Source: Ahniella sp. (lineage in GTDB: Bacteria > Pseudomonadota > Gammaproteobacteria > Xanthomonadales > Ahniellaceae). From it: DNA of 64,000 nucleotides. The stretch is taken from NCBI GenBank assembly GCA_016712105.1, contig JADJRU010000014.1, forward strand, positions 1 through 64,000. The letters run 5' to 3'. Below are positions 1 to 8,869 of this stretch, piece after piece. Under the pieces are notes generated by a model. The model had not been told where the DNA came from, searched no databases, and was given only the letters and a program-made list of their open reading frames with translations. How positions within the stretch are numbered: position 1 is the stretch's first letter; every line of letters begins with the position of its first letter. The position numbers were made by a program, and so were the translations under genes.

Positions 1-22
1 CCGCGATGCCAGAGTCCATCAG

Positions 23-43
23 CTGTGGGAGTGGCTCCAGCCG
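23..43. repeat. REP-like palindrome, degenerate copy
   Basis: This short stretch carries the core CTGTGGGAG-GGCT-CAGCCG of a REP-type hairpin. Better copies lie at 11293-11315 and 25028-25049. It is next to the window edge and upstream of the dimethylargininase gene. The identity is inferred from shared sequence only. Confidence 0.5.
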
Positions 44-129
44 TCATGGCACGCTATTGCGTGCGCGGACGCTTGCTAGACTCGCGGGCTTCACCGAACA
101 GACCCTGACCGCCTGAGCGACCACCGACC

Positions 130-900
130 ATGATTCTCCTGACCCGACGCCCCGGCAACATGGCTGCTGCCGAATTGACCTTCATGCATCGTGATCCGAT
201 CGATGCCGCACTGGCTGAGTTGCAGCACACTGCCTATCGCACTGCCTTGGCGGCGGTGACGTTGGCGCAGATCGACTTGCCGGCACTCGATGGCCACGCC
301 GACGCCACGTTTGTCGAAGACACGCTGCTGGCGTTTCCCGAGATCTTTGTCCTGTGTCGTCCCGGTGCGGTGTCGCGCCAGGGCGAGGTGGATTCGATCG
401 CCGCTGCCTTGCCGAAGGATCGCCCGCTGGTTCGTTTGGCGGCACCTGTCACGATTGATGGGGGCGATGTTCTGCGTATCGGAAAGACTGTTTATGTCGG
501 CTTGTCGACCCGCACCAACAGCGCAGCGATCACCGCGCTGACGGAAACACTTCAGCCGAGCGGATATGAGGTCGTTGCTGTCAACGTGCCAGGCGCTTTG
601 CACCTGAAAACCGCTGTCACCTCGCCAGCACCGGGCTTGGTCGTCATCAACCGCAATTGGGTGGATGCCGATGTGTTCGCGGGCTTTGAGCAGATTCACG
701 TTTCGGCCGACGAACCGTTTTCCGGTAATACCTTGCCCGTCGGCGATCGAGTGTTCGTCCAGGGCCTGCATCCACGCACCGCCGAGCAACTCGCGCGGCG
801 CGGCATCGCGGTTCAGTTGCTCGATATCTCGGAGTTCGCGAAGGCTGAAGCGGGACTGACCTGCATGAGTGTGGTGATCCCGGAGTCCTCTGTCAGATAA
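130..900 (+). CDS. Dimethylargininase (N(G),N(G)-dimethylarginine dimethylaminohydrolase, DDAH)
   Basis: Predicted cytosolic amidinotransferase-superfamily enzyme that hydrolyses methylated arginines to citrulline and methylamines. The 256-residue protein has the family signature DGGDVLR at residues 110-116, a catalytic-type His158 in GALHLK and the nucleophile Cys245 in GLTCMS near the C-terminus, the usual DDAH layout. Length fits the family. The ATG at 130 follows no strong Shine-Dalgarno site; Met11 or Met19 are alternatives. Its 3' end overlaps the convergent DUF255 gene by 88 bp. Citrulline is also the ArgG substrate made 5 kb downstream, but no functional link is shown. Confidence 0.85.
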   Translation: MILLTRRPGNMAAAELTFMHRDPIDAALAELQHTAYRTALAAVTLAQIDLPALDGHADATFVEDTLLAFPEIFVLCRPGAVSRQGEVDSIAAALPKDRPLVRLAAPVTIDGGDVLRIGKTVYVGLSTRTNSAAITALTETLQPSGYEVVAVNVPGALHLKTAVTSPAPGLVVINRNWVDADVFAGFEQIHVSADEPFSGNTLPVGDRVFVQGLHPRTAEQLARRGIAVQLLDISEFAKAEAGLTCMSVVIPESSVR

Positions 901-2639
901 TTGCGAACCGCATCGGGGTCCGTCAGCGGCAACGAGCAGGTCTTGTCGGTACAGACAAACGCGGCCGCCCGTTTGAGCTTTGGATACTGCACATCGTGGT
1001 GGATCAACTCACCTTCGGCGCGATCCCACCATTCAATGCGCTTGTAGGGCTCGTCGATGGACTGCAAGGTCCGGAACAGGTCCGCAGCGATCGGATCGGT
1101 CTTGCTGCCAACGACCACCACGTGCAGGGGCGGCTTGTTCAGTTCTTCATCGAGCAACAGGATGCCGGCGTCGGTCAGGCGAGACAAGGCCACTTCTCGT
1201 TGTGCGAGCCAGCTCAGTGCGTGTCGGGCACCATTCGTGTGCGACGCCTGTCCGCTGTAGTGGCCCAGCAGATTCAGGAACCGCCCGGTGGCAAGCACTT
1301 CGTCCAATTGCACGGCGGGGGAAATCGGAGAGCGACCGGGTTGTGCGGAGTAATAACCTGCGGGCGCTCGAAAGTGGTCGATCAGGAAGTCACCGCCAGC
1401 CATGGCGCGCTTCAACCACACGCGCTCGCCAGTGGCTCGATACAACGCAACAAACGCGCGGCCCATCGCGAGCGTGTCGGCCAGGAAGGGGCCACCCTGG
1501 TCTTTCTCGTCATGACGAAATCCACCGCCGGGGATGGCCCGTTCGGTGATCACCCATTCGGCCGCCTTCCGGGCGTCGGCCAGCGCGTCGGCATCACCCA
1601 GCCATTCGGCCCGTAGTGCCAGCGCTTCGATCACCAAGCCGTTTTCGGCAGCGTATCGGTGCTGGTCGACAATCGGGATACCCTGTTCGCGGCGCTTGGC
1701 GTCGCCCAGCGAAAAGTAGTCTTCTGCATGTTCACCGCGGACCACGTCGGCGTCCTGGCTCGTGAAGAAAGCACCGTCGTCGCTGCGCATGAAGGTACGC
1801 AGATACCGGAGAATGCCGTCGGCGGTTCGGCAATCGGCGGGACGCTTCAGTTGTGCGCAGGCCTGGCTGTAGACGCGCAAATACTCAGCCTGGATGCGCG
1901 TCAGTTTCTCGAAATGCGGGTGGTTCCAGTCACCACCCGTGGAATACTGGTAGACCCCGCCCCAAACTGGATCCAGCAGCCAGGACGCGCCAGTCAGGCT
2001 CGTTTCGGCCATCTGCGCCTCGACCGGGTCGGTGCGATGGGCGAGGGCGTAGTCGGCCTGGTCGCGGTCGAGATACTTCTGGGCGGTCTTCAGCCCGCCG
2101 TGGATCGGATCGAAGCTCTGTTGGTGGCGCTTCGCCAACGTTTCGCGCAAATCAGCGGGCAGCGACGATGCGGCGTCCACGGGTTCGTTGCTGGCTTGTA
2201 ATCGTGCGCTCGCCTCGGGGCTCGGGTCATCGACAATGGCCTGCAGCAGTCGCGCGAAGTTTTCGGGCGCGACAAAGCCTTGGCGCTTGACGATCTCGCG
2301 ACCTTCGGCGTCAAAGACAATCGTCGCCGGCCAGCCCCAGTCCCGATAGCGGTTTGCCAGGTCCGGGCGCAGGTCCTGGTCAATCCGGAGCGGCACATAG
2401 TGTTGGCCAATCAAAGCCTGGACGCGGGGATCGCCATACGTCTTGTGGTCCATGACATGGCACCAGTGGCACCAGACCGCTTCGAGGTACAGCAGGACAA
2501 ACCGCTGCTCTTCACGAGCCTGAACAAACGCGGCCTGATCATCCCTCTGCCAGTTGATGCCGCTGGATTCGCCGGCCGATCCCGTCCTGGTCAACGCCAT
2601 CAGGATCATCATCAGCAAGCCAAGACTCGATTTGCGCAT
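813..2639 (-). CDS. DUF255 thioredoxin-fold protein with six-hairpin-type C-terminal region, exported
   Basis: The protein begins with a clear signal peptide (MRKSSLGLLMMILMALTRTG, ending near SAGES), so the ATG at 2639 is preferred over one 18 codons upstream. A thioredoxin-like domain follows with the motif WCHWCH, typical of the DUF255/YyaL-SPATA20 family, then a long alpha/alpha-barrel-like region. The C-terminus carries a conserved-looking CTDKTCSLP segment. At 608 residues it is normal for secreted members of the family. A redox or sugar-related role is often suggested for the family but is not established. It converges on and overlaps the DDAH gene. Confidence 0.8.
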   Translation of the reverse strand: MRKSSLGLLMMILMALTRTGSAGESSGINWQRDDQAAFVQAREEQRFVLLYLEAVWCHWCHVMDHKTYGDPRVQALIGQHYVPLRIDQDLRPDLANRYRDWGWPATIVFDAEGREIVKRQGFVAPENFARLLQAIVDDPSPEASARLQASNEPVDAASSLPADLRETLAKRHQQSFDPIHGGLKTAQKYLDRDQADYALAHRTDPVEAQMAETSLTGASWLLDPVWGGVYQYSTGGDWNHPHFEKLTRIQAEYLRVYSQACAQLKRPADCRTADGILRYLRTFMRSDDGAFFTSQDADVVRGEHAEDYFSLGDAKRREQGIPIVDQHRYAAENGLVIEALALRAEWLGDADALADARKAAEWVITERAIPGGGFRHDEKDQGGPFLADTLAMGRAFVALYRATGERVWLKRAMAGGDFLIDHFRAPAGYYSAQPGRSPISPAVQLDEVLATGRFLNLLGHYSGQASHTNGARHALSWLAQREVALSRLTDAGILLLDEELNKPPLHVVVVGSKTDPIAADLFRTLQSIDEPYKRIEWWDRAEGELIHHDVQYPKLKRAAAFVCTDKTCSLPLTDPDAVRNYLTEDSGITTLMQVSPASAFANSEISSN

Positions 2640-2819
2640 CTGAATGCTCCATGGATAGACGCGGAGACCGGCTCCGGTCGACCGGAATTTCACGGGAGGA
2701 AAGGCTGATTCTGAACCGCCGTACCGGAGAGACCCTTGCCTGACTCAACTTTATCGGCAATTTCAGGCACCATTCGGGAAACGCCCCTTAAGCTGGGGGC
2801 CACAGTCTGGAGTCCTCCC

Positions 2820-3371
2820 ATGCGCAGCACTTTGCCCCTGATCGCCCTGATCCTTTCCGGAACCAGCCAGGCCCAGTCGCCGGAGCGATGGAACGGGCCG
2901 GAACCGCGGGAAAACGTCACAATGGCCTATGCCGATGTGCTCCGTGTCGATCCGATCTACGAAACGTTCTATGTCCGCGAGCCGCGTGAAGAGTGCCGTG
3001 AGGTGCCGACCCGTTACTCGGAACGCCGGGGCGGCGATCCGACCGGTGGCACGATCCTGGGTGCGTTGATTGGTGGCGCCATCGGCAATCAGGTCGGCAA
3101 GGGTGATGGTCGGCGTGCGGCGACGGTTGCCGGCGCCGTGATCGGTGGTGCCATCGGCCACGACGTCGACAAGAACAACGGTTCCCAGGGCGGCCGGATC
3201 GTGGAAGGCACGAGCCAGGATTGCCGAGTGGTCGAAGTCGAGCGTGAGGATCGCCGCGTCGCCGGATACGACGTGGAATACCGCTACCGCGGCGAGGTCT
3301 ACCTGTCACGGCTGGACTATGACCCGGGTGATCGCCTGCGCGTTCGCGTGTCGGTCGAGCCGGTCGAGTAG
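2820..3371 (+). CDS. Glycine-zipper 2TM domain protein, exported
   Basis: A 183-residue protein with an N-terminal signal peptide (MRSTLPLIALILSGTSQAQS), which decides the ATG at 2820 over an upstream ATG. The middle holds a classic glycine zipper (ILGALIGGAIGNQVGKGDG then GAVIGGAIGHDV) like that of the 17-kDa antigen/UmoD-type envelope proteins. A basic/acidic C-terminal region with YEYR-like spacing follows. It is probably an outer-membrane-associated or periplasmic structural protein; no enzymatic residues are visible. The HAD phosphatase starts 5 bp downstream, so the two may be co-transcribed. Confidence 0.8.
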   Translation: MRSTLPLIALILSGTSQAQSPERWNGPEPRENVTMAYADVLRVDPIYETFYVREPREECREVPTRYSERRGGDPTGGTILGALIGGAIGNQVGKGDGRRAATVAGAVIGGAIGHDVDKNNGSQGGRIVEGTSQDCRVVEVEREDRRVAGYDVEYRYRGEVYLSRLDYDPGDRLRVRVSVEPVE

Positions 3372-3376
3372 TCGAC

Positions 3377-4018
3377 TTGGCAAACAAGCCGGGCCAGCCA
3401 GCGCTGGCCCTGTTCGATTTTGACGGCACGATCACCACGCGTGAATTGATGCCGGATTTCATGCGTTTTGCCGTGCCAAAGCACCGGCTGGTGCTGGGCT
3501 ACATGCTGCTGTGGCCACTGATTGTTGGCTACAAGCTCAAATGGGTCAGCGGCATTCTCGTGCGTCGGGCCATTGTCTGGATGGGTTTCCGCGGCATGGC
3601 CGAAACCACGTTCGAGCAATTGGGCCAGCGCTTCGCAACGGAAGTCATTCCTTTGGCACTGCGCCCGGAAATGCTCGCGAAGATTGCGTGGCATCGCGCC
3701 CAGGGGCATCGCCTCGTGGTGGTGTCAGGCGCACTGGACGTTTACCTCAAACATTGGTGTGCGGCTCACGGACTGGAGCTGGTCTGCTCGGCACTTGAAG
3801 TCAGGGAAGGGCGTCTGACCGGTCGATATCTGGGCGAGCAGTGTGTCCGTGTCGAAAAAGTGCGCCGCCTGGGCCAAATCGTGGCGTTGGACGAATACGG
3901 CCCGATTCACGCCTACGGCGATACCGACGAAGATCTCGACCTCCTTGCCCTGGCCGATATTGCGTTTATGCGCGGCGTGCCGTTTGAATCGACCAAGAAA
4001 CCAGTCCACACGATGTAA
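3377..4018 (+). CDS. HAD-IB family hydrolase (SerB-like phosphatase)
   Basis: Motif I, FDFDGTITT, lies at the N-terminus and supplies the two catalytic aspartates. Motif II is in VVVSGALD, and motif III is YGDTDEDLDLL near the C-terminus. This order is that of HAD subfamily IB, which includes phosphoserine phosphatase and related phosphomonoesterases. The 213-residue size fits. The start used is a TTG at 3377, six bases after the preceding stop. The substrate cannot be read from the sequence. The stop is followed by the argF' leader promoter. Confidence 0.82.
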   Translation: MANKPGQPALALFDFDGTITTRELMPDFMRFAVPKHRLVLGYMLLWPLIVGYKLKWVSGILVRRAIVWMGFRGMAETTFEQLGQRFATEVIPLALRPEMLAKIAWHRAQGHRLVVVSGALDVYLKHWCAAHGLELVCSALEVREGRLTGRYLGEQCVRVEKVRRLGQIVALDEYGPIHAYGDTDEDLDLLALADIAFMRGVPFESTKKPVHTM

Positions 4019-4029
4019 CGCCGTTTCCT

Positions 4030-4059
4030 TTGACAATTCCAGAAAACTTCGTGCACACT
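4030..4059 (+). promoter_or_regulatory. Candidate sigma-70 promoter of the arginine operon leader
   Basis: A perfect -35 box TTGACA (4030-4035) is followed after 18 bp by CACACT (4054-4059), a weak -10 match. Transcription would start near A4066, which is also the ATG of the leader ORF, so the leader message might be leaderless. This is inferred from spacing alone. Confidence 0.4.
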
Positions 4060-4065
4060 CGTCGG

Positions 4066-4161
4066 ATGAACCTGCCTTGCCACGCTCAATCTGATGTCTC
4101 CCTCGGTGCCGACTTTGCGGCCTCGATGACGTCGCGTGCCCGCCGTACCGTGCCCACATAA
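4066..4161 (+). CDS. Putative arginine leader peptide, 31 codons
   Basis: A short reading frame runs from ATG 4066 to TAA 4159-4161, with an internal in-frame ATG at 4126. Its end reads MTSRARRTVPT, with three arginine codons in four (CGT GCC CGC CGT, 4135-4146) shortly before the stop. The stop overlaps the RNA strand that could pair either upstream or with the terminator. The arrangement is that of an attenuator leader peptide. No good Shine-Dalgarno precedes either ATG; leaderless initiation at 4066 is possible. It is not a recognised family; assignment rests on position and codons. Confidence 0.5.
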   Translation: MNLPCHAQSDVSLGADFAASMTSRARRTVPT

Positions 4162-4220
4162 CGGTCGGCTACCTCGTGCAGTGTGTTTCGCAGAGCCCGG
4201 CCCACCAGCCGGGCTTTTTT
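4143..4220 (+). promoter_or_regulatory. Candidate transcription attenuator of the arginine operon, with intrinsic terminator
   Basis: The terminator is a perfect 7-bp stem, GCCCGGC (4195-4201) with GCCGGGC (4208-4214), loop CCACCA, followed by six T (4215-4220). Upstream, CCG-T-ACCGT (4143-4151) can pair with ACGGTCGG (4161-4168). The latter's GGTCGG (4163-4168) can instead pair with CCGGCC (4197-4202) and so block the terminator. A ribosome stalled on the Arg codons would cover the first strand and favour antitermination; one at the stop codon would cover the second and favour termination. The pairings are seen; the regulatory reading is inference. Confidence 0.5.
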
Positions 4221-4245
4221 GTGCTCGTTTTTCTACAAGGACTTG

Positions 4246-5249
4246 ATGATGCGCCACTTCCTCAACACCAATGATCTGAGTCGGGCCGAGATCGACGCCC
4301 TGCTGGCCGATGCGCGGCGCTCAAGAAGTCGCCGATCAACGACTCGCTGAAGCACAAGGCGGTGGCATTGGTGTTCTTCAACTCTTCGATGCGGACCCGC
4401 TCGTCGTTCGAAATCGGCACCTGGCAAATGGGTGGTCACGCTGTGGTGCTGCAACCCGGCAAGGATGCCTGGGGCATTGCGTTCGAGCCGAATGCGGTGA
4501 TGGACGGTGAAGAGGAGGAGCATGTCGCCGAAGTCGCGCGCGTGTTGTCGCGTTATTGCGACCTGATCGGCGTGCGTGCGTTCCCGAAGTTCAAGGACTG
4601 GTCGATCGACCGCGAAGATCGCATGTTGAAGGCGTTTGCAAAACATTCGGGCAAGCCGGTCATCAACATGGAAACCATCACACATCCTTGCCAGGAGCTC
4701 GCGCATGCGATGGCGCTGCAGGAGCGTCTGGGTTCCCTGCAGAACCGCAAGTACGTGCTCACCTGGACGTATCACCCAAAACCTTTGAACACGGCTGTGG
4801 CGAACTCGGCCTTGTTGATCGCTACGCGTATGGGCTGTGACGTCACGCTGTTGTGTCCGACACCCGAATACGTGCTCGATGAGCGCTACATGCAGATGGG
4901 TCAGGCGAATGCGGCCGAGAGTGGTGGAAGTTTGAAGGTGTCGCACGATCCGGCCGAGGCTTATCGCGGCGCCCACGTGGTCTATGCCAAGAGCTGGGGC
5001 GCGATTCCGTACTTCGGGCGTTGGGAAGCCGAGAAGCCGATCCGGGACGCACACCGCCATTTCATGGTCGACGAAGCCAAAATGGCGCTGACGGACAACG
5101 GCCTGTTCGGCCATTGCCTGCCGATGCGCCGTAACGTGAAGGCTACCGACGGAGTCGTCGATTCCCCGAATTCCATCGTCATCGACGAGGCCGAAAACCG
5201 CCTGCACGTGCAGAAAGCGGTGATGCGCTGGCTGGTCGGTGCGAGCTGA
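4246..5249 (+). CDS. argF': N-acetylornithine carbamoyltransferase (frameshifted in this sequence)
   Basis: This transcarbamylase makes N-acetylcitrulline from N-acetylornithine and carbamoyl phosphate, in the arginine route of Xanthomonadales and some Bacteroidetes. The N-terminus HFLNTNDLSRAEIDALL is in the frame of ATG 4246/4249, and the rest, from LKKSPIND, is one frame over. One missing G near 4317 would join them. Carbamoyl-phosphate motif SSMRTRSSFE and HPCQE are present, and WTYHPKPLNTAVANSA matches AOTCases rather than OTCases. Reconstructed length is about 334 residues, as expected. First gene after the attenuator; argG follows 30 bp on. The frameshift is probably a sequencing error. 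Confidence 0.88.
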
Positions 5250-5279
5250 ACTCCCTTACTACTTCAAGAGATCAACAAC

Positions 5280-6485
5280 ATGAGCGACAAGACGGTAGTA
5301 CTGGCATTTTCTGGCGGACTGGACACCAGTTTCTGCATTCCGTGGTTGAAGGAACGTGGGTATGCCGTGCACACGGTCTTCGCCGATTCCGGTGGCGTGT
5401 CGGCGGCAGAGCGCGCCGAGATCGAAGCGCGCGCGCATGAACTGGGTGCGGCATCCCATGTGACCGTCGACATTGGTGAGGCGATCTGGCGCTCATTCGT
5501 GTGCCCGCTGGTTCAAGGCGGCGAGTGGTATCAGGGCCAGTATCCCTTGCTGGTCTCCGACCGTTATCTGATTGTTGATGCGTCCGTCGCGCGTGCGCGG
5601 GAACTCGGTACACGCGCAATCGCCCACGGCTGTACCGGCATGGGCAACGACCAGGTTCGGTTCGACCTGACCGTCAAGGCGCTCGGCGACTACCAGATCA
5701 TCGCGCCGATCCGCGAAATCCAGAAGCAGGTCGGTGAAGTTCGTGCGTACGAACGTGCGTACCTCGAAGAGCGTGGTTACAAGGTGTCCGACAAGGCCAA
5801 GAGCTACACGATCAACGAGAACGTTCTCGGCGTGACCTTGTCGGGTGGCGAGATCGACCGTTGGGACGTGCCGGGCCCGGGTGCCCGCCGCTGGTGTGCC
5901 CCGAAGGCCGAATGGCCTGCAGAAGCGCTGGAAGTGACGATTGGCTTCAAACATGGCGAAGCCGTGTCGCTGGATGGCCAGGCCATGGCCGGCATCGAGA
6001 TCCTCAAGGCTCTGAATGCCAAGTTTGCGCCGTATGGCGTGGGTCGTGGGTTCTACACCGGTGATACCACCATCGGTCTCAAGGGTCGCATCGTGTACGA
6101 AGCGCCAGGACTCACCGCGCTGCACGTTGCCCATCGGGCACTCGAAGAGACCGTGCTCAGCAAACTGCAGAACCGCTTCAAGCCGGAGCTGGCGCGGAAG
6201 TGGGTCGAACTGGTCTACGAAGGTTTTTTCCACGACCCGCTGAAAACCGACGTGGAAGCCTTCATCGCCAGTTCGCAGGGACGCGTGGATGGCGAAGTCA
6301 CGTTGCGGACCGAAGGCGCGCGTGTCGATGCGGTGAAAATCGTGTCGCCGTTCATCCTGACGAACAAGAACGCCACCTATGCGCAGAGTGCGGACTGGGG
6401 CGTAGCCGAAGCGGAAGGTTTCATCAAGCTTTATGGCATGTCCAGCTCCCTGTGGGCGGAAGTGGGTCAACGCCATGCTGGATGA
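5280..6485 (+). CDS. argG: Argininosuccinate synthase
   Basis: ATP-dependent ligase joining citrulline and aspartate. The N-terminal PP-loop LAFSGGLDTS is intact, and HGCTGMGNDQVRFD is the conserved citrulline/aspartate-binding region. At 401 residues it matches the form of argG found in Xanthomonadaceae arginine clusters. The ATG at 5280 follows AAGAGATC-type purine-rich sequence. Its stop overlaps the argE' start (ATG 6475) by 11 bp, indicating translational coupling. In this pathway the citrulline may be formed by deacetylation of acetylcitrulline by the next gene product. Confidence 0.95.
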   Translation: MSDKTVVLAFSGGLDTSFCIPWLKERGYAVHTVFADSGGVSAAERAEIEARAHELGAASHVTVDIGEAIWRSFVCPLVQGGEWYQGQYPLLVSDRYLIVDASVARARELGTRAIAHGCTGMGNDQVRFDLTVKALGDYQIIAPIREIQKQVGEVRAYERAYLEERGYKVSDKAKSYTINENVLGVTLSGGEIDRWDVPGPGARRWCAPKAEWPAEALEVTIGFKHGEAVSLDGQAMAGIEILKALNAKFAPYGVGRGFYTGDTTIGLKGRIVYEAPGLTALHVAHRALEETVLSKLQNRFKPELARKWVELVYEGFFHDPLKTDVEAFIASSQGRVDGEVTLRTEGARVDAVKIVSPFILTNKNATYAQSADWGVAEAEGFIKLYGMSSSLWAEVGQRHAG

Positions 6486-7562
6486 GTTGCTGCGGCACCT
6501 CGGTGCGCTGATTGCGTTCGATACGCGGAATCCGCCGCGGTCGATCGGAACGGGCGGCATGTTCGACTATCTGGCGGCGCAGCTTCCGGGCTTCACGCTG
6601 GAGCTGATCGATCATGGTGCCGGCGCGGTGAGTCTGTATGCGCGCCGCGGCAACCCGAAGGTGTTGTTCAACGTCCATCTCGACACCGTGCCCACGGCGG
6701 ATGGCTGGACAAACTCGCCGTTCGAAATGACCGTACGCGATGGTCGCGTGTACGGATTGGGTGCCTGTGACATCAAGGGTGGTGCGGCAGCCATGATCAC
6801 CGCGGCCCACCACACCGATGCGCCGTGTGCGATCCTGTTTTCGACGGACGAGGAAGCGAACGATCCGCGATGTATCGCGGCATTCCTGGCCCGGCAGGAA
6901 CCCTTCGATCTGGTGATGGTGGCCGAGCCGACCAAGGGTGAAGCGGTGCTCGCTCATCGCGGCATCAGCTCGGCCCGAATCGCTTTCAAAGGAACGTCGG
7001 CACACGCCAGCACGGCGGTACCAGACAGTGCCCTCCATGCGGCGGTTCGATGGGGCAATGCCGCATTGGGGATATCGGAACGCGAACAGCACCAGCGTTT
7101 TGGCGGGCTCACGGGTTTGCGATTCAACCTCGGACGGATCGAAGGTGGCATCAAGGCGAATGTCGTGGCGCCCAGCGCCGAAGTCCGCTTCGGCTTCCGC
7201 GCGCTGCCGTCGATGTCGGTGCCGGATCTGCACGCCGAATTGGCTGCCCTGGTACCGCCGCACTCCTCGCGCTGCCTACGAAGAAACGTTCCGCGGACCG
7301 TCACTGCCGGCCGGTTCGATTGCCGATGCCGAAGATCGTCGACTCGCAGCCCGCGACTTGATCGACGCCTATGGGCTGCCGGTCGGCCAGGCCGTGGATT
7401 TCTGGACTGAAGCAAGTCTGTTTTCGCAAGCCGGTTATCTGGCGGTCGTGTTTGGACCGGGCGACATCGCCCAGGCCCACAGTGTTGATGAATGGGTCAG
7501 TCTGGACCAGCTTGGACCAGGCCGCCCGCGCTTACCTGAAGGTGATGAACCATGAGCAGTGA
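6475..7562 (+). CDS. argE': N-acetyl-L-citrulline deacetylase (two frameshifts)
   Basis: M20-family zinc peptidase-like deacetylase, expected to release citrulline from acetylcitrulline in the AOTCase pathway. Metal-ligand motifs are visible: HLDTVP, GACDIKGG and STDEEAND. The frame is continuous to about residue 265 (ELAALVPPH). It then shifts near 7268 to AYEETFRGPSLPAGS and again near 7512, where one extra T lies in the LDQL-DQAARAYLK segment. The true stop is TGA 7560-7562, inside the argB start. Both shifts restore a normal family C-terminus (AQAHSVDEWV), so they look like sequence errors. Confidence 0.87.
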
Positions 7563-8865
7563 AGTCATTCGTCCGGTGATCCTGCGTTTGCTGAGCAACA
7601 TCGGCAGCGCGAAGGAAATCAGCCAATACCTGCGTCGATTCAGCCAGCTCGACGCCGATCGGTTTGCGGTCGTCAAAGTGGGCGGCGCGATCCTGCGCGA
7701 TCAGCTGGATGATCTGGCTTCGGCGCTGGCGTTCCTGCAGCAGGTGGGCCTGACGCCGATCGTGTTGCATGGTGCCGGGCCACAGTTGAATGACGAACTC
7801 GCGGCGGCCGAAATCGAGACGCCGATCATCGATGGTCTGCGCGTGACACCGCCGGCGGCATTGGCTGTGGTGCGGCGCGTGTTCCATGCCGAAAATCTCA
7901 AGTTGGTCGAAGCGCTGCACAGCGTGGGCGCGCGCGCCAGTTCGGTAGTGGGCGGTGTGTTCACGGCTGACTATCTGAACAAGCGCAAGTTCGGCATGGT
8001 CGGCAAGGTGACGCAGGTCGACATTGCAGCGATCCATGCCAGCATCAAGGCCGGTTCCATTCCGGTCATCGCCAGTCTCGGTGAAACGATCGGTGGGCAG
8101 ATCCTCAACATCAATGCCGACATTGCTGCAAATGAGCTGATCACGGTGTTGAAGCCGTACAAGATCGTGTTCCTGACCGGCACCGGTGGCTTGCTCGATG
8201 GCGACGGCGAACTGATCACCTCGATCAATCTGTCGACCGACCGTGAATGGCTGCTGGCCTCGCCGTGGCTGCATTCCGGCATGCGCCTGAAGATCGAACA
8301 GATCGCCGACCTGCTCGATCGTTTGCCGGGATCGTCTTCGGTGTCCATCACGCGTCCGCAGGATCTGGCGAAGGAACTCTTTACGCATCGTGGGTCCGGC
8401 ACCCTGATCCGCAAAGGTGAAGCCATCAAGGTGTTCAAGTCCTGGGTCGGCGTGGATACGAAGAAACTGCGTGAGCTGATCGAGTCGGGATTCAAGCGCA
8501 AGCTCGCGCCCGACTATTTCAAGCGAACCAAGCTGCATCGTCTGTACGTTAGCCGCAACTATCGGGTGGCGCTGATCGTGACGATGGAGCAGGGTATCCC
8601 GTACCTCGACAAGTTCGCCGTTGCCGAAGACGCACAGGGTGATGGCCTCGGTCGTGCAGCCTGGCAGATCATGCGCAACGAGATGCCGCAGTTGTTCTGG
8701 CGTTCGCGCAGTGACAACTCGGTCAACGAGTTCTATGTCGACGAGGCCGATGGCGTGATCAAGGGCGAGCGTTGGCATGTGTTCTGGTATGGCCTGGAGT
8801 CGTTCGACGACGTGCAGAGAGCCGTTCATCTGTGCCGGGTTCGGCCAGCCACGTTGAAGGGGTAG
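7552..8865 (+). CDS. argB: Bifunctional acetylglutamate kinase / N-acetylglutamate synthase
   Basis: Residues from about 40 form an amino-acid kinase domain (KVGGAIL, VLHGAGPQLN, ILNINADIAANELI). The C-terminal part, from about 300, is a GNAT domain of the NAT type (FKSWVGVD, KLHRLYVSRNY, DGLGRAAWQIM). This fusion, catalysing the first two steps of arginine synthesis, is characteristic of Xanthomonadales. The length of 437 residues is right and the frame is intact. ATG 7552 overlaps the end of argE' by 11 bp. Feedback control by arginine is known for the family and not visible here. Confidence 0.93.
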   Translation: MSSEVIRPVILRLLSNIGSAKEISQYLRRFSQLDADRFAVVKVGGAILRDQLDDLASALAFLQQVGLTPIVLHGAGPQLNDELAAAEIETPIIDGLRVTPPAALAVVRRVFHAENLKLVEALHSVGARASSVVGGVFTADYLNKRKFGMVGKVTQVDIAAIHASIKAGSIPVIASLGETIGGQILNINADIAANELITVLKPYKIVFLTGTGGLLDGDGELITSINLSTDREWLLASPWLHSGMRLKIEQIADLLDRLPGSSSVSITRPQDLAKELFTHRGSGTLIRKGEAIKVFKSWVGVDTKKLRELIESGFKRKLAPDYFKRTKLHRLYVSRNYRVALIVTMEQGIPYLDKFAVAEDAQGDGLGRAAWQIMRNEMPQLFWRSRSDNSVNEFYVDEADGVIKGERWHVFWYGLESFDDVQRAVHLCRVRPATLKG

Positions 8866-8869
8866 GGTG

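Noticed and set aside
4120..4245. Terminator of the HAD phosphatase gene rather than an attenuator
   Set aside because: The hairpin is 177 bp beyond that stop, downstream of a promoter-like TTGACA and of the Arg-rich frame; it cannot be fully excluded, and is noted as the simplest alternative.
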